Shown: positions 1 through 7,310 of the stretch, piece after piece
Numbering within the stretch: the stretch's first letter is position 1
Layout of the letters: every line of letters starts with the position of its first letter
Source of the DNA: Porticoccaceae bacterium
Lineage (GTDB): Bacteria > Pseudomonadota > Gammaproteobacteria > Pseudomonadales > Porticoccaceae
Direction: 5' to 3'
NCBI GenBank assembly: GCA_029212965.1
Contig: JARGOV010000005.1
Span: 10,108-62,735 of the forward strand
DNA length: 52,628 bases
Program-made: the position numbers and the translations under genes
The notes under the pieces: model-generated
What the model was told of the DNA's origin: nothing
The model's database searches: none
The model's input: the letters and a program-made list of their open reading frames with translations, nothing else

Positions 1-375
1 GAAATGCTCTACCCCACCAGCTACCTGAAGTCTCGCGGGCTCGGCAAAGCCTGCGCCCTGGTCACCGACGGGCGTTTTTCCGGCGGCACATCGGGCCTCT
101 CAATTGGCCACTGCTCACCTGAAGCGGCCGCGGGCGGCACCATTGGCCTGGTTAAACAGGGTGACCTGATCCATATCGACATCCCCCAGCGCACCATTAA
201 CGTCAAGCTCAGTGATGAAGAGCTCGCCCACCGCCGCGCGGCACAAGATACGGCAGGCTGGAAGCCCGTTGAAGATCGCCCCCGCAAGGTCACCGCCGCT
301 CTCAAGGCCTATGCCCTGCTCGCCACCAGTGCCGACAAAGGCGCTGTGCGAGATTTATCTAAACTCGAAAGCTAA
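1..375 (+). CDS. ilvD: Dihydroxy-acid dehydratase IlvD, C-terminal fragment (cut by window edge)
   Basis: Last ~125 residues of the IlvD/Edd family. The enzyme dehydrates 2,3-dihydroxy-isovalerate and its methyl homologue to 2-oxo acids in valine, leucine and isoleucine synthesis, using an Fe-S cluster and Mg. The fragment has the hallmark stretch [17 protein letters not shown] around residues 20-37 and the family's C-terminal swivel domain with [11 protein letters not shown]. The reading frame is open to base 1, so the gene begins outside the window. The stop is at 373-375, and an exbD-like gene follows 24 bases later. Identification is secure; completeness cannot be judged. Confidence 0.96.
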   Translation, partial: EMLYPTSYLKSRGLGKACALVTDGRFSGGTSGLSIGHCSPEAAAGGTIGLVKQGDLIHIDIPQRTINVKLSDEELAHRRAAQDTAGWKPVEDRPRKVTAALKAYALLATSADKGAVRDLSKLES

Positions 376-399
376 ATGCAACGTTAAGGAAAACGAAGT

Positions 400-798
400 A
401 TGAGTCTCGGCAAAAGCAGACTGGAAGACGACACGCAAATCGACCTCACACCCATGCTCGACGTGGTGTTTATATTATTGATTTTCTTTGTCGTCACCGC
501 TGCTTTTGTCGATGAGACCGCCATCGACCTGCAACACACCCCCCCATCAACCAGCGCGGCAGTAGAAAAAAGTGACGATATTACTTTTCAGGTCAGCGCC
601 AATAACGACATAACACTCGACGGCCGCCGGGTGGATATCCGCTCCGTGCGCGCCAATGTCGAAAGACTGCGCGCCAGCAATCGCGATGCAAAAGTACTTA
701 TCAGCACCGACGCCAATGCCCGCACCGACACGTATATTCGCATTGCCGACCAGGCACGGGCGGCGGGTGTTGAAGATATTGTGTTGACGACGCGTTAG
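400..798 (+). CDS. Orphan ExbD/TolR-family proton-channel subunit
   Basis: 132 residues. The short cytoplasmic N-terminus is followed by the family signature IDLTPMLDVVFILLIFF at about residues 14-30, with the proton-conducting Asp in the single membrane helix. A periplasmic TolR-like domain ends near ADQARAAGVEDIVLTTR. ExbD works with ExbB and TonB to pass proton-motive energy to outer-membrane receptors. AAGGA about 9 bases upstream supports this start. No exbB or tonB gene adjoins it; the neighbour is ilvD. A different, complete ExbB/ExbD/TonB set lies at 4.8-10.2 kb, so this may be a spare subunit of that or another system (inference). Confidence 0.9.
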   Translation: MSLGKSRLEDDTQIDLTPMLDVVFILLIFFVVTAAFVDETAIDLQHTPPSTSAAVEKSDDITFQVSANNDITLDGRRVDIRSVRANVERLRASNRDAKVLISTDANARTDTYIRIADQARAAGVEDIVLTTR

Positions 799-855
799 TC
801 CGGCCAATCAACACCACATTATTAAACCTGCTACGTCCTTGCAGCTATCTTAAAA

Positions 856-882
856 TTGGCAAACTTTGCCAAAATATGCCAA
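856..882 (+). promoter_or_regulatory. Palindromic operator upstream of parDE
   Basis: Positions 856-872 read TTGGCAAA C TTTGCCAA, a perfect inverted repeat with 8-base arms and a single central base. A further half-site-like TGCCAA follows at about 877-882. It lies 34-60 bases before the antitoxin start. Ribbon-helix-helix antitoxins such as ParD typically repress their own operon by binding such repeats, so this is the likely autoregulatory site. The palindrome is seen directly; the function is inferred from position and family. Confidence 0.6.
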
Positions 883-915
883 CCTGTCCAGCAAACCAGC
901 TAGCGGATTTATACA

Positions 916-1164
916 ATGGCAACGATGAATATTTCACTACCCGACCCCATGCGCGACTGGGTAGAAGCGCAAATAAAAACAGGACAATACGCCAATAACA
1001 GCGATTACCTGCGCGACCTCATTCGCAAAGACCAGCGCAACACCGAAAAATTAAAGTCCCTGCAAGCAGCTATTACTCAGGGCTTTGCTAGTGGCAAGCC
1101 GGTAAAACTCGATATGCAGGCCATCAAGCAAAACGCAAAACAACAAGCAGGGCTTATTCCTTAA
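916..1164 (+). CDS. parD: ParD-type antitoxin (ribbon-helix-helix)
   Basis: 82 residues. The N-terminal ribbon-helix-helix segment contains MNISLPDPMRDWVEAQI, then a helix with GQYANNSDYLRDLIRKDQ, the usual ParD pattern. The tail (about 50-82) is the flexible part that wraps the toxin. ParD neutralises ParE, a gyrase poison, and represses its own promoter; a perfect palindrome lies just upstream. The parE gene starts 16 bases after its stop, so the two are co-transcribed. No strong ribosome site precedes the ATG. A second ATG three codons in (925) is also possible. Confidence 0.88.
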   Translation: MATMNISLPDPMRDWVEAQIKTGQYANNSDYLRDLIRKDQRNTEKLKSLQAAITQGFASGKPVKLDMQAIKQNAKQQAGLIP

Positions 1165-1180
1165 CAAAGCCCCAGCTGAA

Positions 1181-1477
1181 ATGAGACCCATCCACTTACG
1201 CCCCTTAGCCGAGCAAGATCTCAATAACATCTGGCTGTATTCTTTCCAAAACTGGGGGGGGGAGGCACAAGCCGACCAATATTTCGATCAGCTCAGCAAC
1301 GCCATTGAACTACTGGGCAGCGCTCCCTTGATGTGCCACATACGTCAGGAATTTATCCCACCTGTTCGCATCCACCACCATGCCAGCCATCTTATTATTT
1401 ATGTGGCAACCGAAGATAATGTAGACATTATTCGAGTGCTCCATGAAAGCATGGACATCGAAGCGCTGTTAGAATAA
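1181..1477 (+). CDS. parE: ParE-type toxin (RelE/ParE superfamily)
   Basis: 98 residues, the usual ParE length. Typical features are LAEQDLNNIWLYSFQNWG near the N-terminus, QADQYFDQL, and a C-terminal strand pattern HLIIYVATEDNVDIIRVLHES. The family inhibits DNA gyrase and is held in check by ParD. The gene is intact. It holds a run of nine G residues at 1254-1262, coding for Trp-Gly-Gly-Glu; a slip of one base there would truncate or inactivate the toxin. The short spacing to parD indicates one operon. The pair sits at the edge of an accessory segment. Confidence 0.88.
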   Translation: MRPIHLRPLAEQDLNNIWLYSFQNWGGEAQADQYFDQLSNAIELLGSAPLMCHIRQEFIPPVRIHHHASHLIIYVATEDNVDIIRVLHESMDIEALLE

Positions 1478-1555
1478 CGTTTTTAGATTGGCGTCAATAT
1501 AGAAAGGTTTCGTGCCAGTAGCCGTGGTGTACATATCAGAGGGGCCCGTGGAATA

Positions 1556-1590
1556 TCGAGCAAAAAGCCAATATCAATTACTCTGACCCC
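1556..1590 (+). repeat. Dispersed repeat, copy A
   Basis: About 35 bases containing CAAAAAGCCAATATCAATTA followed by CTCTGACCCC. A near-identical copy lies at 3226-3258 in the same orientation, differing by a few bases and two single-base gaps. Similarity may reach further upstream (GGGGCCCGTGG around 1541). The two copies bracket the AT-rich unrecognised genes between them. Such CTCTGACCCC-containing stretches could be remnants of a mobile or REP-like element, but no transposase is present. Confidence 0.55.
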
Positions 1591-1618
1591 ATTGATTGCG
1601 CTGACCCCATTGATTGCC
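1583..1618 (+). repeat. 18-base tandem duplication
   Basis: Two adjacent 18-base units beginning CTGACCCCATTGATTGC, differing at the last base. The first overlaps the end of dispersed repeat copy A. Because the unit is 18 bases long, an open frame through it repeats Leu-Thr-Pro-Leu-Ile-Ala. Confidence 0.8.
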
Positions 1619-1657
1619 CCTGTCAACGGCGGCATCCAGGCCAGTGATGAGCGCTAC

Positions 1658-1924
1658 ATGAACCGGGCCCCTGAAATGAGTTATCAGACGCAATGGGTAA
1701 CGGAGATGCAAACTGGCTCACCGGTTTTTAAGCGCCAGAAGTTTAACCAACGGTTCTACTTTACCGCCAATAACGGTCAGGACTACGGTGTACTATTTAT
1801 CCATGTTGCACCTTATTCGAGTATCGATAAGTGTGCAGTGAATGCTAGTTATAAAACCCACTCCACCGGTTCCTGTAATCTGGAGCTGAAGAAAAAGCCT
1901 ACTGATAAGTACGGCACACCTTAG
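1658..1924 (+). CDS. Hypothetical protein, possibly the C-terminal remnant of a larger gene
   Basis: 88 residues from the ATG at 1658 (MNRAPEMSYQTQWV). The frame is open back to a TTG at 1592, but that part runs through the 18-base tandem repeat and is unlikely to be native coding sequence. The visible part is soluble and mixed alpha/beta in character (FNQRFYFTANNGQDYGVLFIHV), with two cysteines near the C-terminus (residues about 64 and 76). I do not recognise the family. No convincing ribosome site precedes 1658. The repeat joined to its 5' side suggests that an original N-terminus was replaced. It could also be a chance open frame. Confidence 0.35.
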   Translation: MNRAPEMSYQTQWVTEMQTGSPVFKRQKFNQRFYFTANNGQDYGVLFIHVAPYSSIDKCAVNASYKTHSTGSCNLELKKKPTDKYGTP

Positions 1925-2119
1925 CGTAAAGGGCCTGTGGAAATGACGTTTGCCAGTTTTTGAGCGGTGTTACATTGCCCCTAAATGGCCTGGTGAATAC
2001 GAAAACGATTTTATCTCACACATAAAAAAACTATCAATGACTCTGAAACTTTCGGTTTGATCAACAACAGCCGCGCATCTTTAAAGAACTAGTAAAACAG
2101 GCCGGGAAAAATCAAAATA
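1925..2119. other. Gap with possible decayed coding sequence
   Basis: No intact gene. On the plus strand, protein-like stretches appear in three successive frames. One reads LPVFERCYIAPKWPGEYEN from about 1950. A second reads INDSETFGLINNSRASLK from about 2033. A third reads ELVKQAGKNQNSEPK from about 2086. The first switch is at a run of seven A at 2024-2030. This would fit a gene broken by frameshifts, but the pieces are short and could be chance. Confidence 0.2.
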
Positions 2120-3010
2120 GTGAACCCAAAATACACTTATATCGCGCTCCTTATTATTGCTCTATTAAGCTACCTTGCCCTATCTAAAATATCTCATTTG
2201 AATATTTTAGATCGTATCGTCTTCGCTATTATCAGTGCAATCACCCTATACATTGCGCTATTTTTGGCATCTATATATTTATCACTTATTACCAGAGGAT
2301 TTAAAAAGAGAGCTGCGAGAATTCAAGAAAAAGAAGCCCTGGAAAAACTACTAGAAATTGCTCATAAATCTAGAGATAAAGAGTTAATACGCGAACAAGA
2401 ACAATTGGCTAAAGATTTTTTAGCCATAACTGATAAGCCCGAAAACAAACACAAGAGGAAGAAAAGACCCTTCCATGAAAAAACTATTTATTTATTAATA
2501 CCAGGGTGTATTTATGCCTTTTACACTCAAGACTTTATTATAAACCCTACTATTGTAGAAAGCCTTGGCGCCATCACAGTTCTCCTTACCTCATACATCG
2601 TAATTAGGGTTATCACCAAAAAAGAAACCGTGATCAATCCAATAATAGCAGGTAAGAAAACTTCAAGACCGAGAAAATTCTTTACGGCAATAGTCATGGT
2701 TTTTTCACTTTTTGTTGGGATTTGGGTGAATATCGCCATTGGCGTACCTCGATTATTCACAATAGTTTTTGGTGAAAACACAAACGAGATCGCCGCTGTC
2801 GAAAAGGATGACTCCCATAAATCATTAAGATGCAAATACTTTTTAAAACCAAAGCCCGAGTTCTATTTAACAACTGCTATAGCTAAGCATTGCATCACAA
2901 AAAAACAGTATCAAACCCTTTCAGACCAACAGATTGAGGCGAAAATGAGCCTAAGAAAATCTATCCTCGGCCACATCATCGAAGACATTCAACTACCTGA
3001 GCAGCCTTAA
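2120..3010 (+). CDS. Unrecognised multi-pass membrane protein
   Basis: 296 residues from a GTG start. Two hydrophobic helices lie near residues 6-26 and 33-57. A charged, Lys/Glu-rich cytoplasmic-looking helix (about 62-118, with KKRAARIQEKEALEKLLEIA and HKRKKRPF) follows. Then come two or three more helices (about 122-162 and 190-218) and a soluble C-terminal domain with two cysteines (about residues 238 and 258). Base composition is visibly more AT-rich than the neighbours, suggesting transfer. No ribosome site is obvious before the GTG. I cannot assign a family or function. It lies between the two copies of a dispersed repeat. Confidence 0.65.
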   Translation: MNPKYTYIALLIIALLSYLALSKISHLNILDRIVFAIISAITLYIALFLASIYLSLITRGFKKRAARIQEKEALEKLLEIAHKSRDKELIREQEQLAKDFLAITDKPENKHKRKKRPFHEKTIYLLIPGCIYAFYTQDFIINPTIVESLGAITVLLTSYIVIRVITKKETVINPIIAGKKTSRPRKFFTAIVMVFSLFVGIWVNIAIGVPRLFTIVFGENTNEIAAVEKDDSHKSLRCKYFLKPKPEFYLTTAIAKHCITKKQYQTLSDQQIEAKMSLRKSILGHIIEDIQLPEQP

Positions 3011-3225
3011 CAATTGACAGACCGTAAAATCACTAGGCTAATAGGAATGTTCAGAGCAGGTGATATTTCAACGCAATGCATCGCCCTTCCCACAAGGCTC
3101 CAGATCTCTCAGGCCTAGCTAATATAGCGATCATAATTTCACCCCAGAGATTCCTTCTTTAACAAACAAGCGGCAAAACCCCGCCTCAAGCCTTTCACGA
3201 GAAGGGGATAGGAGGCCAGAGAAAT

Positions 3226-3258
3226 GTCGGGCAAAAGCCAATATCATTACTCTGACCC
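3226..3258 (+). repeat. Dispersed repeat, copy B
   Basis: Second copy of the repeat at 1556-1590, same orientation, with GCAAAAGCCAATATCATTAC followed by TCTGACCC. It lies 26 bases before the end of the convergent oxygenase gene. The 215 bases before it (3011-3225) hold no gene that I can see. Confidence 0.55.
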
Positions 3259-3284
3259 TTTTGGTTTCGCTTTTAGTTCCGCAG

Positions 3285-4439
3285 TTAGAACGTAGGGACT
3301 AAAGGCTCTCCCCCCATTAATACGCGCCCAGCCGAATGCTGAAACATTCGGCCTGCTTCTAAACCAAAACCAATGGCGTGCAGGTTGCGCAGCGCACGCT
3401 CTACGGGATGCCCCTGCAGAAAGGCCGCCCGAGTTCCCCGGGCATAGAGCCGGCTGATGGTGTCACGCATGACATCGATCGCGTAGTAGGAGGAGCCATA
3501 CACCTGCGCACGCAAGCGTAACGGCACTTCCTCCCCGGTCTGGGCTGCGTCCCACACTGCGGTCATTGCCTCAACGTGGCCCGCACGCGCTGCCCGCAAG
3601 GCGGCATCACTATTTGCGATCAACTCCTGAGTCGGCGCCTGGTCGCGGAGCGACTGTCCAGTGAAAGACGACACCTTAGAGCCGAGGTCATTAATTTCCC
3701 GCTCTAACGCGTTCTCTAAAACACCAAAAGCGATTGACACGCCAATGGGGAAAAAGAGTAAGGCCGGAGGCTGGCGGAAAACCGGACGATCAATCAACAG
3801 AGGGGTCGAGCCACCGATAGCAAGTGCTTCAGGGACAAACACGTCTTTAACACTTGCCGCATGACTGCCCGTACCGCGCATGGCGGCTGAGTCTTGCCAG
3901 GTGGGCTCAATCTCGAGTTCAGCGGTGGGAATGAAAAGGTAGCGGATATCGGGACCGCCATTCACTTGACGAGGGCTGTCGCCCTCCATCACCATGCCGC
4001 CAAGTCCGCACCATTTAGAATCCTCGCAGCCGGTAACCATAGGCCACTCCCCAGTGACCCGATACCCTCCTTCTACGGGAATCGCTTTTCCACCCGGAAG
4101 TGGCGAGTTACCAAAATTTCGGTCGGGTTCGGCATAAAGCTTAGCACGTTCGGGTTCCGGCACTCGCGCTGTCGCCAAAGAGGGGCGCATTGAGTTAATC
4201 ATATACCACCCTACAGCGGAGTCGGCAGCCCCGATAATCTCTGTCGCGGCAAGAGCGACGGGTAGCGAAACTTCCAGCCCTCCAGCCTCACGGGGAGCAA
4301 ATAGACGGAATAGTCCAGCCTCGCCCGCAGCGGCCACCACCTCCGGTACTAGCCGGGCGCGTCGCTCGCCTTCTTCCACATGCTTAGCAATAAGCGGTTG
4401 TAAATCCCGGGCTGCATCAATGATTGGATGTGACGCCAT
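3285..4439 (-). CDS. Acyl-CoA-dehydrogenase-fold flavin-dependent monooxygenase (group D type)
   Basis: 384 residues. The sequence resembles the oxygenase components HsaA / DszC / p-hydroxyphenylacetate hydroxylase C2. It has an N-terminal helical domain (1-115, with GLFRLFAPREAGGLEV), a central beta domain (WPMVTGCEDSKWCGLGG; MRGTGSHAASVKDVFVP near 185-203) and a C-terminal four-helix domain ending GRVLMGGEPLVPTF. It lacks the catalytic Glu context of true acyl-CoA dehydrogenases (family inference). Such enzymes use FMNH2 or FADH2 from a separate reductase to hydroxylate aromatic or steroid-like substrates. No reductase gene is adjacent. GAGG upstream of the ATG supports the start. Substrate unknown. 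Confidence 0.8.
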   Translation of the reverse strand: MASHPIIDAARDLQPLIAKHVEEGERRARLVPEVVAAAGEAGLFRLFAPREAGGLEVSLPVALAATEIIGAADSAVGWYMINSMRPSLATARVPEPERAKLYAEPDRNFGNSPLPGGKAIPVEGGYRVTGEWPMVTGCEDSKWCGLGGMVMEGDSPRQVNGGPDIRYLFIPTAELEIEPTWQDSAAMRGTGSHAASVKDVFVPEALAIGGSTPLLIDRPVFRQPPALLFFPIGVSIAFGVLENALEREINDLGSKVSSFTGQSLRDQAPTQELIANSDAALRAARAGHVEAMTAVWDAAQTGEEVPLRLRAQVYGSSYYAIDVMRDTISRLYARGTRAAFLQGHPVERALRNLHAIGFGLEAGRMFQHSAGRVLMGGEPLVPTF

Positions 4440-4853
4440 AACTTACCTCTAATTATAAAAAAGTCTTGAAGTTTACGAGTGCCGAACTTAAGCACACCCT
4501 GAATGATTGTCATTAAGCTGAGCTTACCAACTGTCAAGAGTGAACGACACCCATACCCATAACACTGGTGTAAAAATAATTGTACGTACCAGCACAGTGC
4601 TTGTAATGATGTCTATATGCGTATTATGGCCTTAGCAAAGAGGGGTCAGTCTAAACGTTTTAATCTTAAATACGGCCATCGCCACTACAAATATTGACAA
4701 AAAACGTGTTTTTTAATTGTCATGATTCCAAAAACACACTTCATGAAAGCCATAAATTATTAGCCCAGTGTAGAACAGTATTCAGATATAGTTTTTTTAC
4801 CGACGGTAGCAAATACCATTGTATTAACAGAGGACAGAAGTTTACGCCTTACA
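4440..4853. other. 414-base intergenic region
   Basis: AT-rich spacer between the divergently read 5' end of the oxygenase gene and the 3' end of the TPR gene. It contains a GGGGTCAG core at about 4644-4651, which on the minus strand resembles the CTGACCCC part of the dispersed repeat. I see no convincing gene, RNA or terminator in it. Confidence 0.5.
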
Positions 4854-6224
4854 TTAAGCCCTACACACAGGCAATTCCGCCCCCGTTGTAAGTAATGCTT
4901 TAATCCGCTCACCCTCGGCCCGGGCATAGTTCAACCACTGTTGCGCATTAACCGCAGCGGCCTTGTACTTGCCCGCCTGCTCAAAAGCTTTCACCGCTTT
5001 GTCGTAACAATGCAAATTTAACTGGGCGTTACCCAGCACCAAATGTACAGCACCGGGGTGTTTGAGCTGGCCCTTTTGCAGGGCATTTTGTGCGGCTGTT
5101 ACCGCCTTTGCATTGTCACCAATATCAAGATAAACACCAGCCAGTTGCTCGTAGATTTTACCTTCTCCTGAAAGGGCCGCTGCTTTTTCCAGCACTGGGC
5201 GGGCTTTATCGCCCTCGCCCGCCTGCTGCCAGGCCTGGCCGAGTAATTCCAGATGTTTGGCAGTCGCTTTAACCTGCTTTTTATCAATCCCTTTTTCAAG
5301 AGTCACCGCTGCACGGTAGGGTGTATTCGCACCGAGGTAAAGATAGGCGAGAGAAACTAGCTCGCGCTCTTTCTTTAAAGCACCGGCTAGGTAGACGATT
5401 TCTGTCGCTACCAGACGTTCAATATTTTTATTCAATTGCCCGTACAGGCCACCGAGTTGATGCCAGTAGCGATAGTGGGGGTAGTGTTTAATTAATTGTT
5501 TTAATACGGGCAGAGCCTGACGATATTGCTTCTGCTCAAAATACAGCAGGCTTTGCAACGACCACCAAGCCTCTAGCGGTAGTTTGCCGCCGCGTTGATA
5601 ATCGTTAATCGCTTGTTTGATGTAAACCAAGGCGTCTTTTTTTCTATCAAGCTGATAGTAAGCCTGAGCGAGGAAAGCTCTAGTTTGTGCATCCGCTGTT
5701 TGTGTATCAATTTTCTGTACACCGTCTGGGGGAGCAAGGGCAGCAGAGGCTTTTAGCTGGCGCTCAAGAAATTGAGCCGCGCTAGCGTAGTCTTCAAGCT
5801 GAAAGTACAGCTGAGCCACCGTATTGTAAGTACTGATTTTCATTTTCATTTCCGCAGCGGGTTCATCGAGCAGCCTTAAATAGGACTCTACGGCACGACG
5901 ATAATGCTGCTGGGAAAAATGTGTGTAGCCTAGGTAATTCCATACTTGTGACTTTTCAAAACTACTCGTGCAGTATTTCTCACCCGCTAAGGTAAGTACT
6001 TGCTCCGCCTGCGACCATTGATCCGCATCAATAGCTCGCTGTGCTGCCTCCAGCTTTTTGGCGCAGCGCTGACCCACTGCCTGACGTCGCCGAGTGGTGG
6101 CATTGGCGTATTTATTTTGCTTAGCGCTTTCCTGTTCAGAGGCCGCCAGGGTAGGCCTTGGCGTGCTAACAAACAGCAGTGCCAGCAGAAGCAGAGAAAG
6201 CGTACAGGCAAAACGGCTGGGCAT
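4854..6224 (-). CDS. TPR-repeat periplasmic protein of the TonB2 operon
   Basis: 456 residues. An N-terminal signal peptide (about 1-27, FACTLSLLLLALLFVSTPRP) is followed by repeated tetratricopeptide helices, for example VWNYLGYTHFSQQHYRRAVESY, AFLAQAYYQLDRKKDALVYI and LVLGNAQLNLHCYDKAVKAF. Proteins of this kind close TonB2-type operons and are annotated as putative TonB-system components. The precise partner is unknown, but they are thought to act in the periplasm. The start lies 7 bases after the tonB stop, so it is the last gene of the operon. No terminator is obvious downstream. Confidence 0.85.
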   Translation of the reverse strand: MPSRFACTLSLLLLALLFVSTPRPTLAASEQESAKQNKYANATTRRRQAVGQRCAKKLEAAQRAIDADQWSQAEQVLTLAGEKYCTSSFEKSQVWNYLGYTHFSQQHYRRAVESYLRLLDEPAAEMKMKISTYNTVAQLYFQLEDYASAAQFLERQLKASAALAPPDGVQKIDTQTADAQTRAFLAQAYYQLDRKKDALVYIKQAINDYQRGGKLPLEAWWSLQSLLYFEQKQYRQALPVLKQLIKHYPHYRYWHQLGGLYGQLNKNIERLVATEIVYLAGALKKERELVSLAYLYLGANTPYRAAVTLEKGIDKKQVKATAKHLELLGQAWQQAGEGDKARPVLEKAAALSGEGKIYEQLAGVYLDIGDNAKAVTAAQNALQKGQLKHPGAVHLVLGNAQLNLHCYDKAVKAFEQAGKYKAAAVNAQQWLNYARAEGERIKALLTTGAELPVCRA

Positions 6225-6231
6225 CGCTGAG

Positions 6232-6879
6232 CTACTCCAGGCGGAAACTAAATTTATACATCACCCCCCGCACCTCGACCCCACGGCCATCGACAACCCG
6301 AGGTTTGTACTTGAGCTTAATCGCAGCCTTTAAAGCAGCGCTACCAAAGCCATAGTTAGCGGGTGACTCTTCAACCAGCTTAACGCCGCGCACGCCACCT
6401 GATGTTGTAATGATGACCTCGACTACTGCATAGCCTTCGCGAGCGCGGGACAGTGCTCGACGCGGGTACAGAGGCTGGGGCACATAGACCGGGATGTAAT
6501 CCGTATCACGGGCAAAATCGCCACCCAGCCCAGCCTGTAAGTTCGCGGTGGGTCGCGGTGCAGCCTGTAAATTAATGCGTGGCGCAGGGGTTTCGAAACG
6601 TAGGCTTTGCGTGGGCATGCTGGGTTGCATAAGCGCCACTTCAGGGGGACGCTTGGGCTTTGGCGGTTTAACAAATTCGCTCAAGGCCCGCTCAGGCTGC
6701 CAGATATCGGCAATTTTATAACTGCCCTTGCTGTCTGGTGCCTCACTCCGGTTAATCACCATTAGCACCATTAATATCAGTAGTACGCTTGTGACCAGCA
6801 CTGCCCCGAGTAAGGCGCCAGCAAAACGGGCTATCACGCTGCCGCTAGATTCGTCCCCGCCTTGCAAAAACCTAGTCAT
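6232..6879 (-). CDS. tonB: TonB-family energy transducer
   Basis: 215 residues. A cytoplasmic N-terminus leads to one membrane helix (about 18-43), a short Pro/Lys-rich linker (FVKPPKPKRPPEV) and a C-terminal TonB domain (about 130-215). That domain has YVPQPLYPRRALSRAREGYA, a G-V-R-G strand and an aromatic C-terminus (YKFSFRLE). It carries proton-motive energy from ExbB/ExbD to outer-membrane receptors. The short linker is typical of TonB2-type proteins. It lies 5 bases after exbD and is part of the six-gene operon. The receptor at 12.5-14.7 kb is a plausible client (inference). Confidence 0.93.
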   Translation of the reverse strand: MTRFLQGGDESSGSVIARFAGALLGAVLVTSVLLILMVLMVINRSEAPDSKGSYKIADIWQPERALSEFVKPPKPKRPPEVALMQPSMPTQSLRFETPAPRINLQAAPRPTANLQAGLGGDFARDTDYIPVYVPQPLYPRRALSRAREGYAVVEVIITTSGGVRGVKLVEESPANYGFGSAALKAAIKLKYKPRVVDGRGVEVRGVMYKFSFRLE

Positions 6880-6884
6880 TACCG

Positions 6885-7310
6885 TTAATTATTAAGAGTG
6901 GACACGGAAATATCGTGAATGCCCAGCTGTTTCGCCAGGTTAGAAACGAGCCCAAGACGGCCAATGCTAGCCCGATTGTCGACCTGTATCACCAGGCTGC
7001 CTCGTGGATTTTCAGCTTGTAGGCGTGCGAGGGCGAACTTAATCCGATTATCAGCCAGAGGGGATTTATCCATCCAAATGACATCCTGTTGATCAATCGC
7101 CACTAAAATAGCGGGCTTCGTCGCCACGGCGCTCAGGGCTTCGGTGCGATCAACCTCGGGCCCCGGCAGCTTCACAAAAGAGGCAGTGACGATGAAAAAA
7201 ATGAGCAGGATGAAAACCACGTCGAGCATCGGGGTTAAGTCAATGGCCTGTACCGGTGAGTTGTCTCCACCCTCGGCGCTACTCGCTGCACTGATAATGC
7301 GCCGATTCAT
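6885..7310 (-). CDS. exbD: ExbD biopolymer transport protein (TonB2 system)
   Basis: 141 residues. The signature AIDLTPMLDVVFILLIFFIV lies at about 23-42 with the conserved membrane Asp, followed by a periplasmic TolR-like domain ending LAKQLGIHDISVS. It forms the proton channel with ExbB, whose gene overlaps its start by 4 bases (ATGA), indicating translational coupling. The N-terminal 20 residues are longer than in many ExbD proteins. It shares the membrane-helix motif with the orphan ExbD at 400-798 but differs in the periplasmic part, so the two are not recent duplicates. Confidence 0.94.
   Translation of the reverse strand: MNRRIISAASSAEGGDNSPVQAIDLTPMLDVVFILLIFFIVTASFVKLPGPEVDRTEALSAVATKPAILVAIDQQDVIWMDKSPLADNRIKFALARLQAENPRGSLVIQVDNRASIGRLGLVSNLAKQLGIHDISVSTLNN

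Noticed and set aside
1478-1560. Integron attC site next to the toxin-antitoxin pair
   Set aside because: The segment has no paired R/L box core motifs, and parDE has its own operator and promoter region.
4694-4891. 65-residue open frame in the intergenic gap
   Set aside because: No ribosome site or family features, low-complexity composition, and it overlaps the end of the TPR gene.
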